Shown: in pieces, positions 1 to 4,764 of the stretch
Numbering within the stretch: position 1 is the first letter of the stretch
Layout: every line of letters starts with the position of its first letter
DNA from: Clostridiales bacterium
GTDB taxonomy: Bacteria > Bacillota > Clostridia > Oscillospirales > Oscillospiraceae
Assembly: GCA_012728025.1 (NCBI GenBank)
Contig: JAAYFX010000161.1
Span: 1-5,093 of the forward strand
Direction: 5' to 3'
DNA length: 5,093 nucleotides
The notes under the pieces: model-generated
Database searches by the model: none
Told to the model about the DNA's origin: nothing
What the model saw: the letters and a program-made list of their open reading frames with translations, nothing else
Translations under genes and position numbers: made by a program

Positions 1-480
1 ACCTTTGAGGGCTTTTTGTCCACCTCTCGGAAGGCAAGGGCAGAGCATCTTGAAAGCCTTAGAGATGAGGAACGCACCATGATAATCTATGAGGCCCCCC
101 ACAAGCTTTGCGCAACCTTGGAAGACCTTAAAGCTGTTTTCGGCGGAGACAGGCAGATAAGCCTTTGCAGGGAAATAACAAAGCTTCATGAGGAAACCAT
201 CCGAGGCACCATAGACGAGGCCATAAGCATATATGAGCAAAAGCCTCCCAAGGGCGAGTATGTTCTAGTCGTAAGGGGAAAGGCTCTAAGGGCAGGGCCA
301 ACTGTAAGTCTCCAGCAGGCTCTTGAGCGCCTTAGTTTTTATAGGGACGAGGGCAATTCCTTAAAACAGGCGGCACGTTTTGCCTCTCAGGATACAGGCT
401 TTTCCAAAAACGAACTTTATAATCTTGCTCTTGAGCAAATATCGGAAAAAAAGAGAATTCTTGATAAACCCCTCTTATAA
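1..480 (+). CDS. rsmI: 16S rRNA (cytidine(1402)-2'-O)-methyltransferase RsmI, C-terminal part (5' end outside window)
   Basis: RsmI uses S-adenosylmethionine to methylate the 2'-hydroxyl of C1402 in the decoding centre of 16S rRNA; it is a cytoplasmic enzyme of the tetrapyrrole-methylase fold. The reading frame is open from base 1 and gives 159 residues, roughly the last 55-60% of a protein usually near 280 residues. The family landmarks appear in order: FEGFL at residues 2-6, YEAPHKL at 30-36, REITKLHEE at 57-65 followed by RGT, and KGEYVLVV at 84-91. The last ~50 residues match the small C-terminal helical domain of the family (LKQAARFAS...FSKNELYNLAL). The TTG at base 16 is an internal leucine codon, not a start. 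The stop codon TAA lies inside a 9-base tandem repeat that also forms the -10 of the next promoter. I see no terminator directly after the gene, so readthrough into the riboswitch is possible. Identity is firm; the SAM-binding N-terminus lies outside the window. Confidence 0.93.
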   Translation, partial: TFEGFLSTSRKARAEHLESLRDEERTMIIYEAPHKLCATLEDLKAVFGGDRQISLCREITKLHEETIRGTIDEAISIYEQKPPKGEYVLVVRGKALRAGPTVSLQQALERLSFYRDEGNSLKQAARFASQDTGFSKNELYNLALEQISEKKRILDKPLL

Positions 481-490
481 TGCTTATAAT
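461..490 (+). promoter_or_regulatory. Promoter for the TPP riboswitch leader, overlapping the end of rsmI
   Basis: A -35 hexamer TTGATA (461-466) is followed after 18 bases by a perfect -10 TATAAT (485-490), placing the transcription start near 497, just before the riboswitch P1 stem. The -35 is inside the rsmI coding region. A second perfect TATAAT at 476-481 contains the rsmI stop codon but has no good -35 at 16-18 bases. The assignment is by consensus match only. Confidence 0.7.
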
Positions 491-491
491 G
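474..491 (+). repeat. Perfect 9-base tandem repeat duplicating the -10 box
   Basis: CTTATAATG occurs twice back to back, at 474-482 and 483-491. The first copy carries the rsmI stop codon and the second copy carries the better-spaced -10 of the riboswitch promoter. The repeat is read directly from the sequence; that it arose by slippage or a local duplication is inference. Confidence 0.85.
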
Positions 492-502
492 TAAAAAATA
501 AA

Positions 503-597
503 TTGCGAACAGGGGAGCTTGTGCGGCAGGCTGAGAGGAAGTAATCAAACTTCGACCCTTAAACCTGATTTGGATAATGCCAACGTAGGAAGGGCAA
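503..597 (+). ncRNA. TPP (thiamine pyrophosphate) riboswitch aptamer
   Basis: The aptamer binds TPP and normally switches off thiamine synthesis or transport genes when TPP is plentiful. The conserved THI-element parts are all present in order: GGGGAGC (512-518), the pyrimidine-sensing CTGAGA (531-536), ACCCTT (555-560), and the long box CCTGATTTGGATAATGCC (564-581) running into AACGTAGGAAG. Pairings I can draw are P1 503-506/594-597, P2 512-514/556-558, P3 517-521/527-531, an optional stem 538-541/550-553, P4 564-566/587-589, and P5 570-573/580-583. No key element is missing, so the aptamer should still fold. It lies between its own promoter and a terminator hairpin, the usual layout of a transcription-terminating riboswitch. 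The gene it should control is reduced to a fragment. Confidence 0.95.
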
Positions 598-610
598 GTT
601 TTTGTTTTCA

Positions 611-642
611 ACGGGAGGCGCCGAATTGGCATCTCCCGTTTT
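611..642 (+). terminator. Rho-independent terminator, expression platform of the TPP riboswitch
   Basis: ACGGGAG (611-617) pairs perfectly with CTCCCGT (633-639). The stem continues through a G-T wobble and one mismatch into GCC/GGC (620-622/628-630), closed by a five-base loop. A short T run, 639-642, follows. Its distance of about 14 bases from the aptamer fits a TPP-controlled terminator. I did not find a clear competing antiterminator pairing by eye. Confidence 0.8.
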
Positions 643-646
643 CCTG

Positions 647-778
647 TATACGGAAAAGCTTATGAAGAATATACAATTTATGATTATTCGTGGAAATATC
701 TCGGAAATAAAGGCTCTTGCCTTAGACAGCAGCAGCACAAAGGGTGTGGGCCTTTGGGCCATAGCTTTCTGTATTTGA
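647..778 (+). pseudogene. thiM: Remnant of hydroxyethylthiazole kinase (ThiM), internal fragment
   Basis: ThiM phosphorylates 4-methyl-5-(2-hydroxyethyl)thiazole in thiamine salvage and is often controlled by a TPP riboswitch. Directly after the riboswitch terminator, one frame reads TEKLMKNIQF, then IIRGNISEIKALAL, then SSSTKGVG. This matches the ThiM core, where intact enzymes have a VIRGN-SEI-AL motif followed by a glycine-rich stretch and KGVDS/KGVDA. After KGVG the frame loses resemblance and stops at 776-778. The first ATG in frame (662) has no ribosome site and would give only 38 residues against about 260-270 for a working enzyme. The N-terminal ~100+ residues and the C-terminal half, including the catalytic cysteine region, are absent, so it cannot be functional. 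A second frame from about 748 (GPLGHSFLYL) faintly resembles the ThiM C-terminus, but this is speculative. The fragment assignment comes from remembered family motifs. Confidence 0.75.
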
Positions 779-807
779 CCATTTTTAATGTTATAAAAAA
801 ATTATAC

Positions 808-836
808 TTGAAAAAGACTTTCTTTCAGGTTATAAT
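808..836 (+). promoter_or_regulatory. Promoter of the tRNA-Leu gene
   Basis: TTGAAA (808-813) and a perfect TATAAT (831-836) are separated by exactly 17 bases. The predicted start near 843 lies about eight bases before the mature tRNA 5' end. This gives the tRNA transcription independent of the riboswitch upstream. Confidence 0.88.
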
Positions 837-850
837 GAACTTTGTCACAC

Positions 851-937
851 GCCGGTGTGATGGAATAGGTAGACGTAGTGGATTCAAAATCCACCGCTGG
901 CAACAGCGTGCCGGTTCGAGTCCGGCCACCGGCACCA
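851..937 (+). tRNA. tRNA-Leu, anticodon CAA
   Basis: This 87-nucleotide class II tRNA decodes the leucine codon UUG. The acceptor stem GCCGGTG (851-857) pairs perfectly with CACCGGC (927-933); the discriminator base is A (934) and the CCA tail is encoded (935-937). The anticodon stem GTGGA/TCCAC (878-882/890-894) closes the seven-base loop TTCAAAA, with anticodon CAA at 885-887. The long variable arm CGCTG-GCAA-CAGCG (895-908) is the hallmark of leucine/serine tRNAs. The T arm GCCGG-TTCGAGT-CCGGC occupies 910-926. The gene is complete, with its own promoter and terminator, so it appears to be a single-gene transcription unit. Confidence 0.97.
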
Positions 938-947
938 AACACATATA

Positions 948-1000
948 ATCCGAACTCTTCAAGACAGGTTTTTCCTGTGATTGAAGGGTTCGGATTTGTG
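948..1000 (+). terminator. Long terminator hairpin after tRNA-Leu
   Basis: Bases 948-962 pair with 981-995 in a 15-base-pair stem with a single G-T wobble. After a small internal loop, ACAGG/CCTGT (964-968/974-978) adds five more pairs around a TTTTT loop. The following T tract is interrupted (TTTGTGCTTTATTTTG), so termination may owe more to stem strength. It starts only 11 bases after the tRNA CCA end. Confidence 0.8.
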
Positions 1001-1196
1001 CTTTATTTTGAGTAATGCAGGATAGGAAGTTATCATCAAATTATGACCTGCTTGAAATATCTGCAGTTAGACTTTTTAGCCACGGTGTAAGTTTTAGAGG
1101 GCATTCGGAAAAACCGCTCTAGCTTATTGAGGATGGAGTGCCAAATAAAACTCCTTTTACTTGAATAAATAATCAATGGCTGCAAATACTTTGCTC
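1001..1196. other. Stretch without a convincing gene, with two weak hairpins
   Basis: Between the tRNA terminator and the small gene I find no supported gene on either strand. One imperfect hairpin spans about 1088-1129 on the plus strand: TAAG and TAGAG pair with CTCTA and CTTA, with a CGG-AAAAA-CCG tip. A second, GGAGT (1135-1139) with ACTCC (1150-1154) followed by TTTT, resembles a weak terminator or attenuator. A 63-codon frame on the minus strand overlaps the ribosome site of the next gene and resembles nothing I know. These hairpins could belong to the leader of the small gene. Confidence 0.45.
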
Positions 1197-1209
1197 TGAG
1201 GTGATTAAT

Positions 1210-1401
1210 ATGAAAATAGATACACAAGCCTATTTAGAAAAGGTGCTTTTGGATACTCAGGAACGTGTCAGAAGTTTTGCTCAGTATTCTGACCATTCTG
1301 AAGATGATGGGTTAAAAAAATCCTTCAAAAAGTTTGCTATACAGGAAGGATACATTGCACAGGAAATTTTGAGTTTCTTGAACAAGAGTGAGCAGGCGTA
1401 A
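1210..1401 (+). CDS. Small helical protein of unknown function, possibly a ferritin-like helical hairpin
   Basis: The gene encodes 63 residues. I chose ATG at 1210 because TGAGGTGA (1197-1204) is a strong ribosome site five bases before it; the upstream in-frame GTG at 1201 lies inside that site. The protein is charged, lacks a signal peptide or membrane segment, and reads as two amphipathic helices (about residues 3-28 and 34-58) joined by a turn rich in Ser, Asp and Glu. The pattern DGLKKSFKKFAIQEGYIAQEI recalls the helix with E-x-x-H-A found in rubrerythrin and other ferritin-like proteins, but the iron-binding histidine is replaced by isoleucine and the protein is half the size of a four-helix bundle. 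A metal-free dimerising relative is conceivable. It lies between the tRNA-Leu unit and the convergent ABC operon and has its own terminator. I do not recognise the family with confidence. Confidence 0.7.
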   Translation: MKIDTQAYLEKVLLDTQERVRSFAQYSDHSEDDGLKKSFKKFAIQEGYIAQEILSFLNKSEQA

Positions 1402-1426
1402 GTCTGGTCACTTTTGTTCTTTTTCT
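1384..1426 (+). terminator. Terminator overlapping the stop codon of the small gene
   Basis: AGTGA (1387-1391) pairs with TCACT (1408-1412), and CAG (1393-1395) pairs with CTG (1404-1406) across a single G-G mismatch. Outer A-T and G-T pairs extend the stem to 1384/1415. The tail TTTTGTTCTTTTTC follows immediately. The stop codon (1399-1401) lies in the eight-base loop. On the minus strand the hairpin has no T-rich tail, so it is unlikely to end the opposing operon efficiently. Confidence 0.72.
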
Positions 1427-1430
1427 CTTG

Positions 1431-1445
1431 CATATATGGTATATG
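1431..1445. repeat. Short inverted repeat CATATA-TGG-TATATG
   Basis: Two perfect six-base arms flank three bases in the gap between the small gene and the convergent permease. It could be a protein-binding site or chance in AT-rich DNA; no promoter is apparent next to it. Confidence 0.35.
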
Positions 1446-1447
1446 AC

Positions 1448-1548
1448 CTATCGCTTTTTAGTCAGTTCACCATCTGGCTGAATACGGGCAATGAGGTAAT
1501 CGGTGTTGATACCGTACTCTTGAAAAACCCAGTGACAGCTCACGTTAT
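1448..1548 (-). pseudogene. Possible C-terminal relic of an unidentified gene beyond the permease stop
   Basis: On the minus strand, in a frame different from the permease, the DNA past the permease stop stays open for about 30 codons up to TAG at 1448-1450. It reads CHWVFQEYGINTDYLIAR, then IQPDGELTKKR. The composition (aromatic and hydrophobic core, a PDG turn, and a charged KKR tail) looks more like a true protein C-terminus than random sequence. There is no ribosome site or credible start; the frame opens at a methionine at 1633, but there it is only the shadow of the permease. I do not recognise the parent family. It may mark the scar of a deletion or insertion, or it may be chance. Confidence 0.3.
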
Positions 1549-2625
1549 TTATGAAACTTGATGTTTTGCAAAAAGCCGGCGGGAAACAACCGTACCAATT
1601 ACCATTAAAATTACCGCCACAGGAATCGCCCATATTGCATAGAGCATTCCGCTTTTCATTTGCTCAACTGACAGGATAGAAATGTACTGTGAATGATAAA
1701 AGGGCATGAGCACAATAAGCCGATACAGTGAACTCGTTTCAGGTATAGGCAGCATAATCGGCATAATATGGATAGCGGCAGAAACGGCAAACGCAATCAG
1801 TTGACTTTTGCAAAAAGCAGATAAGATTAAAGTAATTCCCGTTACGCTGACGGCACTGGTAAAAGCTAAAAGAAGCTGGTGTTTAAGTACCGTTGCGCAA
1901 GTAATATTAAACGGAATATATCCCTCTACAAACTCTTGGGGAGCAAATAGAATGCTGCAATTCAAGCCCTCTGTTCCATAAATCATGAGTGCAAATAGCA
2001 GGTTAAAGCCAAAAACTAAAAGTGTTATAAGCAAAGCGGAAATCAAACTTGCTATCACTTTGGCAGTAGCGCATTTTGTCTTTCCGTATCTGCTTGTCAG
2101 AATGATGTTATCAACGCCGCCATATTCACCAGAAAAAACGGGGGCAATCATTAAAATAATAATAAGTGAAAGGGCAAATAAAATTTTCGCCATGTTATGA
2201 CTTGTATTGAGCCAGCCGTTCACATAGCCGACTTGTATTTCTTCATTTCCAAAAACATCCGAAATACTATCCCCATTCCAATTTCCGTTCATATCAGAAA
2301 ATCGGGCAAAAGCGGCGGATTGTGTGGCGTTCTGATAAAAGTACTGGGCGTTCATTCCATGCAAATCGTGAGTGAGCTTGAAATCGGACATTATTTGCTG
2401 AATTTTTTTGTCAGTCAAAACGCCCTCATATTTTGCCGCAATGGATTTATCAATCTCAACGGCTGTTTTTCCGCGGCCCTCGTTACTCACTCCGTCAAAT
2501 GCGTACATATTTTGCAGGGTAGACACAGAAAGAATAACAGATAGTAACAAAACGGCGGCAATAGAAATCAACGCAAGGCGAGTTGTTATTATTTTTCGCA
2601 GTTCAAACTTTATTAAATTTTTCAT
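1549..2625 (-). CDS. ABC-2 type transporter permease
   Basis: The 358-residue integral membrane protein should form the channel half of an ABC transporter with the ATPase encoded just upstream. A lysine/arginine-rich start (MKNLIKFELRKIITTR) precedes a first membrane helix at about 18-37. A roughly 105-residue polar loop, probably extracytoplasmic, spans about 38-145, and further helices lie near 147-165, 190-215, 248-270, 274-294 and 327-347. The cytoplasmic segment FSGEYGG-VDNIILTSRYGKTK (164-184) fits the family pattern of an E-G pair, a Leu/Thr-Ser stretch and an Arg/Lys before the next helix, seen in ABC-2/ABC-2-like permeases of Firmicutes. Its ATG overlaps the ATPase stop as TAATG on the minus strand, implying translational coupling, and AAAGGAG lies 10 bases before it. 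The substrate is unknown; a peptide antibiotic or envelope stress factor is plausible from the kinase/regulator context. I see no terminator after the gene. Confidence 0.88.
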   Translation of the reverse strand: MKNLIKFELRKIITTRLALISIAAVLLLSVILSVSTLQNMYAFDGVSNEGRGKTAVEIDKSIAAKYEGVLTDKKIQQIMSDFKLTHDLHGMNAQYFYQNATQSAAFARFSDMNGNWNGDSISDVFGNEEIQVGYVNGWLNTSHNMAKILFALSLIIILMIAPVFSGEYGGVDNIILTSRYGKTKCATAKVIASLISALLITLLVFGFNLLFALMIYGTEGLNCSILFAPQEFVEGYIPFNITCATVLKHQLLLAFTSAVSVTGITLILSAFCKSQLIAFAVSAAIHIMPIMLPIPETSSLYRLIVLMPFYHSQYISILSVEQMKSGMLYAIWAIPVAVILMVIGTVVSRRLFAKHQVS

Positions 2626-3497
2626 TATTCATTCGCTCCTTTAAAATAGAAAAGATACAAATCCTCCAATGTGGGCTGTACCTGTATTGCATTTTCCATA
2701 GGTGGATAATCTGCAATCACCCGTAGCGTCGTACAGTTATTTTCAGTGTTGCGCAAATTGCTGATATTAAGTGTTTCAGTGTACTGCTCTGCATGACTGG
2801 ACAGAACAGTACATTCCCACACTTGGCCATCAATTTCTGCGGTGATTTCCTGTGGCTTTCCGAAATGCAGAATCACTCCGGATTTCATCATAATAATTTC
2901 TTCTGCCATAAACTCCACGTCGGAAACGATATGTGTTGACAGAATTACAATCCTGTCTTTGGAAAACGCACTAATCAGATTGCGAAAACGGACACGCTCT
3001 TTGGGGTCAAGTCCCGCCGTCGGTTCATCTAATATCAAAATGTGAGGATTGTTCAACATAGCCTGTGCAATCCCTAAACGCTGCTTCATGCCGCCGGAAA
3101 AGGTTTTGATTTTTTGGCGGCTCTCTTTCGTTAAGCCGACCGCCTCTAACAATTCGGCTGCTTTTATCTTTGCCTGCTTTTCGCTTAATCCTTTTAGTGC
3201 AGCTACATACAGCAAAAAATCCCATGGGGTAAAGTCGGGGTAATATCCAAAGTGCTGTGGCAGATACCCCAACAAATTGCGATATTTCTCACCCATTTCC
3301 GATATTCTTTTACCGTCCAAGGTAATTTTGCCGGAAGTTGGCGTTTGAATGTCGCAGAGCAGGCGCATAAGGGTTGTTTTTCCTGCTCCATTTGCACCAA
3401 GCAAGCCGTAAACCCCGTTTGATAAGGTGATGTTTAAGTGGTCTACGGCGGTCTTTGTGCCGTATTGTTTAGTTAGTTCAATTGCTGTAAGTTCCAT
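2625..3497 (-). CDS. ABC transporter ATP-binding protein
   Basis: This 290-residue cytoplasmic ATPase powers the permease encoded next to it. All nucleotide-binding motifs are intact: Walker A GANGAGKT (34-41), Q-loop glutamine 81 in GYLPQHFG, signature SGGMKQ (134-139), Walker B ILILDEPTAGLD (153-164) and the switch histidine 189 in STHIVSD. The segment YYPDFTPWDFLLYVAALKG after the Q-loop is typical of ATPases paired with ABC-2 type permeases. About 75 residues after the ATPase core form a divergent C-terminal extension ending near PTLEDLYLFYF, a common tail in this class. I start at the ATG at 3497 because AAAGGAG lies eight bases upstream on the minus strand; a frame starting at 3542 would add 15 residues that include this ribosome site and half of a hairpin. 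It overlaps the permease by one base. Confidence 0.95.
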   Translation of the reverse strand: MELTAIELTKQYGTKTAVDHLNITLSNGVYGLLGANGAGKTTLMRLLCDIQTPTSGKITLDGKRISEMGEKYRNLLGYLPQHFGYYPDFTPWDFLLYVAALKGLSEKQAKIKAAELLEAVGLTKESRQKIKTFSGGMKQRLGIAQAMLNNPHILILDEPTAGLDPKERVRFRNLISAFSKDRIVILSTHIVSDVEFMAEEIIMMKSGVILHFGKPQEITAEIDGQVWECTVLSSHAEQYTETLNISNLRNTENNCTTLRVIADYPPMENAIQVQPTLEDLYLFYFKGANE

Positions 3498-3512
3498 ATA
3501 AAAAACTCCTTT
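3498..3512 (-). promoter_or_regulatory. Ribosome binding site deciding the ABC ATPase start
   Basis: On the minus strand AAAGGAG (complement of 3506-3512) is followed by eight AT-rich bases and then ATG at 3497. It supports the 290-residue form over the longer frame opening at 3542. Confidence 0.85.
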
Positions 3513-3520
3513 CATCATAG

Positions 3521-3561
3521 GAAGCAATAAAATACTCTCCATGTTTTTACATAGAGAGTAT
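3521..3561 (-). terminator. Hairpin between kinase and ABC ATPase genes: possible attenuator or operator
   Basis: Bases 3532-3543 pair with 3550-3561 with only one mismatch (C3540/A3553), leaving a six-base loop. Read on the minus strand, the hairpin is followed by ATTTTATTGCTT, a partial T tract, so it could attenuate transcription from the regulator/kinase pair into the exporter pair. The arms (TACTCTC... / ...GAGAGTA) could also be a dimeric regulator site. A weak -35-like TTGAAT lies to its kinase side without a matching -10, so I do not call a separate promoter. Confidence 0.5.
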
Positions 3562-3585
3562 AAAGGGTAATATTCAACTTTTTAT

Positions 3586-4764
3586 CTACAAAGACAGGGG
3601 TTTGAAAAACGCAGATACTTTTGCGCCGATATCGATATTTTCAGTTTTTATATAACCGCCGTGATGTTCACAAAGCACTTTGCAAATATATAGTCCCAAG
3701 CCAAAATGCTCGGAGTGGTTTTCTTCCTCGGTGAAGTAGGGGTTTGTCGCCTTGCTAAGCACTTTTTTGGAAAAGCCCTTGCCATCATCGGATACCGACA
3801 AAAGCAGTCCCTTGTCCTTTTCTTCAAAAGTCAATGTGATAGTAGAAATAGCGTAGCGGAGGGCATTTGAAATTAAATTATTACATACCTGTGAAACAAA
3901 TGACTTATCAATATTTAAAAGGTTTGAAACTGTTCTGTTTTGCGGGTTTAGCTTTTTACCGTTTTGTGAGCATAGCATTTCCGCACCTTCCATTAAGGAG
4001 GACAAAAATTCCTGCAACGGTGTTTCTGTATACTCCGGTTGTGCGTCCTCCAATCGCTGTAAACTGCTCATGCTGTCGATATAATGCTCTAACCGTAAAA
4101 TATGCCTTCCCATTGTAATGGCGGTTTCTTTTGTTTTATTGTCCTTGCTTGTCTGCAACATTTCATCATAGCCTTTTAACACCGTAAGCGGAGTACGCAA
4201 ATCATGGGCAAAGGCGGCGTTAAGCTGCTTGCGTTCTTCCACCTGCCGCCACATCTCGGAAAAGTTGCTTGCAAGAGTAGAACGCATAATTTCAAAAGAG
4301 GTACAAAGCCGTCCTAATTCGTCGTTACATTCATAATCAATCGAAAAATCCAAATCATTATCGGAAATTCTTTCCGACGCTGTCTTTAATTCCGCAAGTG
4401 GCCTTTTCAGCTTGTTCCTGTAAAATAGCAAGGCCGCAGTGATGATACATAATGCAGAATAAAGCGGCGTGGCAATTATGGGAATAAGCCCATACAGGGA
4501 TTTTAAGGTTTTGTCTTTTTCAGATAGTGGAGAAGGTTCAGTCCCGATATAGCTTCCGCCACCCAGTTTTTCCCCCGCTTCATTTGTCAGATAATACTTC
4601 TCCCCTGTTGGCGGATATGAATTGCCGATTGTTTCAATAGCATTATTACACAAGAAAGAAGTTACCGCACTTAAGGCAATAGCAAGGATAACAAACGCCG
4701 AAATATAGAGTATAATACTTTTCCTCAATGACAAATCACGCCATATGTGCTTTATTTTATCCAT
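3586..4764 (-). CDS. Membrane sensor histidine kinase
   Basis: This 392-residue inner-membrane kinase should autophosphorylate on a histidine and pass the phosphate to the response regulator encoded just upstream. Two membrane helices (about 16-38 and 93-115) enclose a short outer domain of ~55 residues that is rich in Gly, Pro and Tyr (for example GEKYYLTNEAGEKLGGGSY). A HAMP linker covers about 116-168. The H-box FAHDLRTPLT carries the phospho-accepting His187. The ATP-binding domain shows the N-box NNLISNA (295-301), G1 DDGKG (326-330) and G2 GLGLYI (355-360). All catalytic motifs are intact. The ATG overlaps the last 13 bases of the regulator gene, which indicates a co-transcribed, coupled pair; the ribosome site is weak (GGGGATGCGG). 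The small outer domain fits kinases that sense small ligands or membrane-acting peptides, but the signal is not known. Confidence 0.95.
   Translation of the reverse strand: MDKIKHIWRDLSLRKSIILYISAFVILAIALSAVTSFLCNNAIETIGNSYPPTGEKYYLTNEAGEKLGGGSYIGTEPSPLSEKDKTLKSLYGLIPIIATPLYSALCIITAALLFYRNKLKRPLAELKTASERISDNDLDFSIDYECNDELGRLCTSFEIMRSTLASNFSEMWRQVEERKQLNAAFAHDLRTPLTVLKGYDEMLQTSKDNKTKETAITMGRHILRLEHYIDSMSSLQRLEDAQPEYTETPLQEFLSSLMEGAEMLCSQNGKKLNPQNRTVSNLLNIDKSFVSQVCNNLISNALRYAISTITLTFEEKDKGLLLSVSDDGKGFSKKVLSKATNPYFTEEENHSEHFGLGLYICKVLCEHHGGYIKTENIDIGAKVSAFFKPLSL

Noticed and set aside
885..937. 3' end of tRNA-Leu as an integration site for a mobile element
   Set aside because: No second copy of the tRNA 3' sequence is seen in the window and there is no integrase gene.
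754..948. 64-codon plus-strand open frame
   Set aside because: It runs through the tRNA-Leu promoter and the whole tRNA gene; no ribosome site, so it is a chance frame.
1043..1090. 15-codon plus-strand frame MTCLKYLQLDFLATV as a possible leader peptide
   Set aside because: The nearest purine-rich site is about 13 bases upstream, too far to be convincing, and no regulatory codon run is present.
1161..1190. TTGAAT and AATACT as a promoter for the small gene
   Set aside because: Both boxes match poorly and the start would fall within the ribosome binding site, leaving no usable leader.
1036..1227. 63-codon minus-strand open frame
   Set aside because: It overlaps the ribosome site and start of the better-supported small gene, has no clear ribosome site of its own, and resembles no family I know.
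1402..1548. Terminator for the minus-strand ABC operon
   Set aside because: The hairpins found here are followed by A-rich rather than T-rich sequence on the minus strand, so none was called.
1985..2644. Several plus-strand open frames opposite the permease gene
   Set aside because: They are antisense shadows of a clear membrane protein gene, with no ribosome sites or recognisable domains.
3498..3542. Longer ABC ATPase starting at 3542
   Set aside because: The extra 15 residues are encoded by the ribosome site and part of the intergenic hairpin; ATG at 3497 has ideal spacing.
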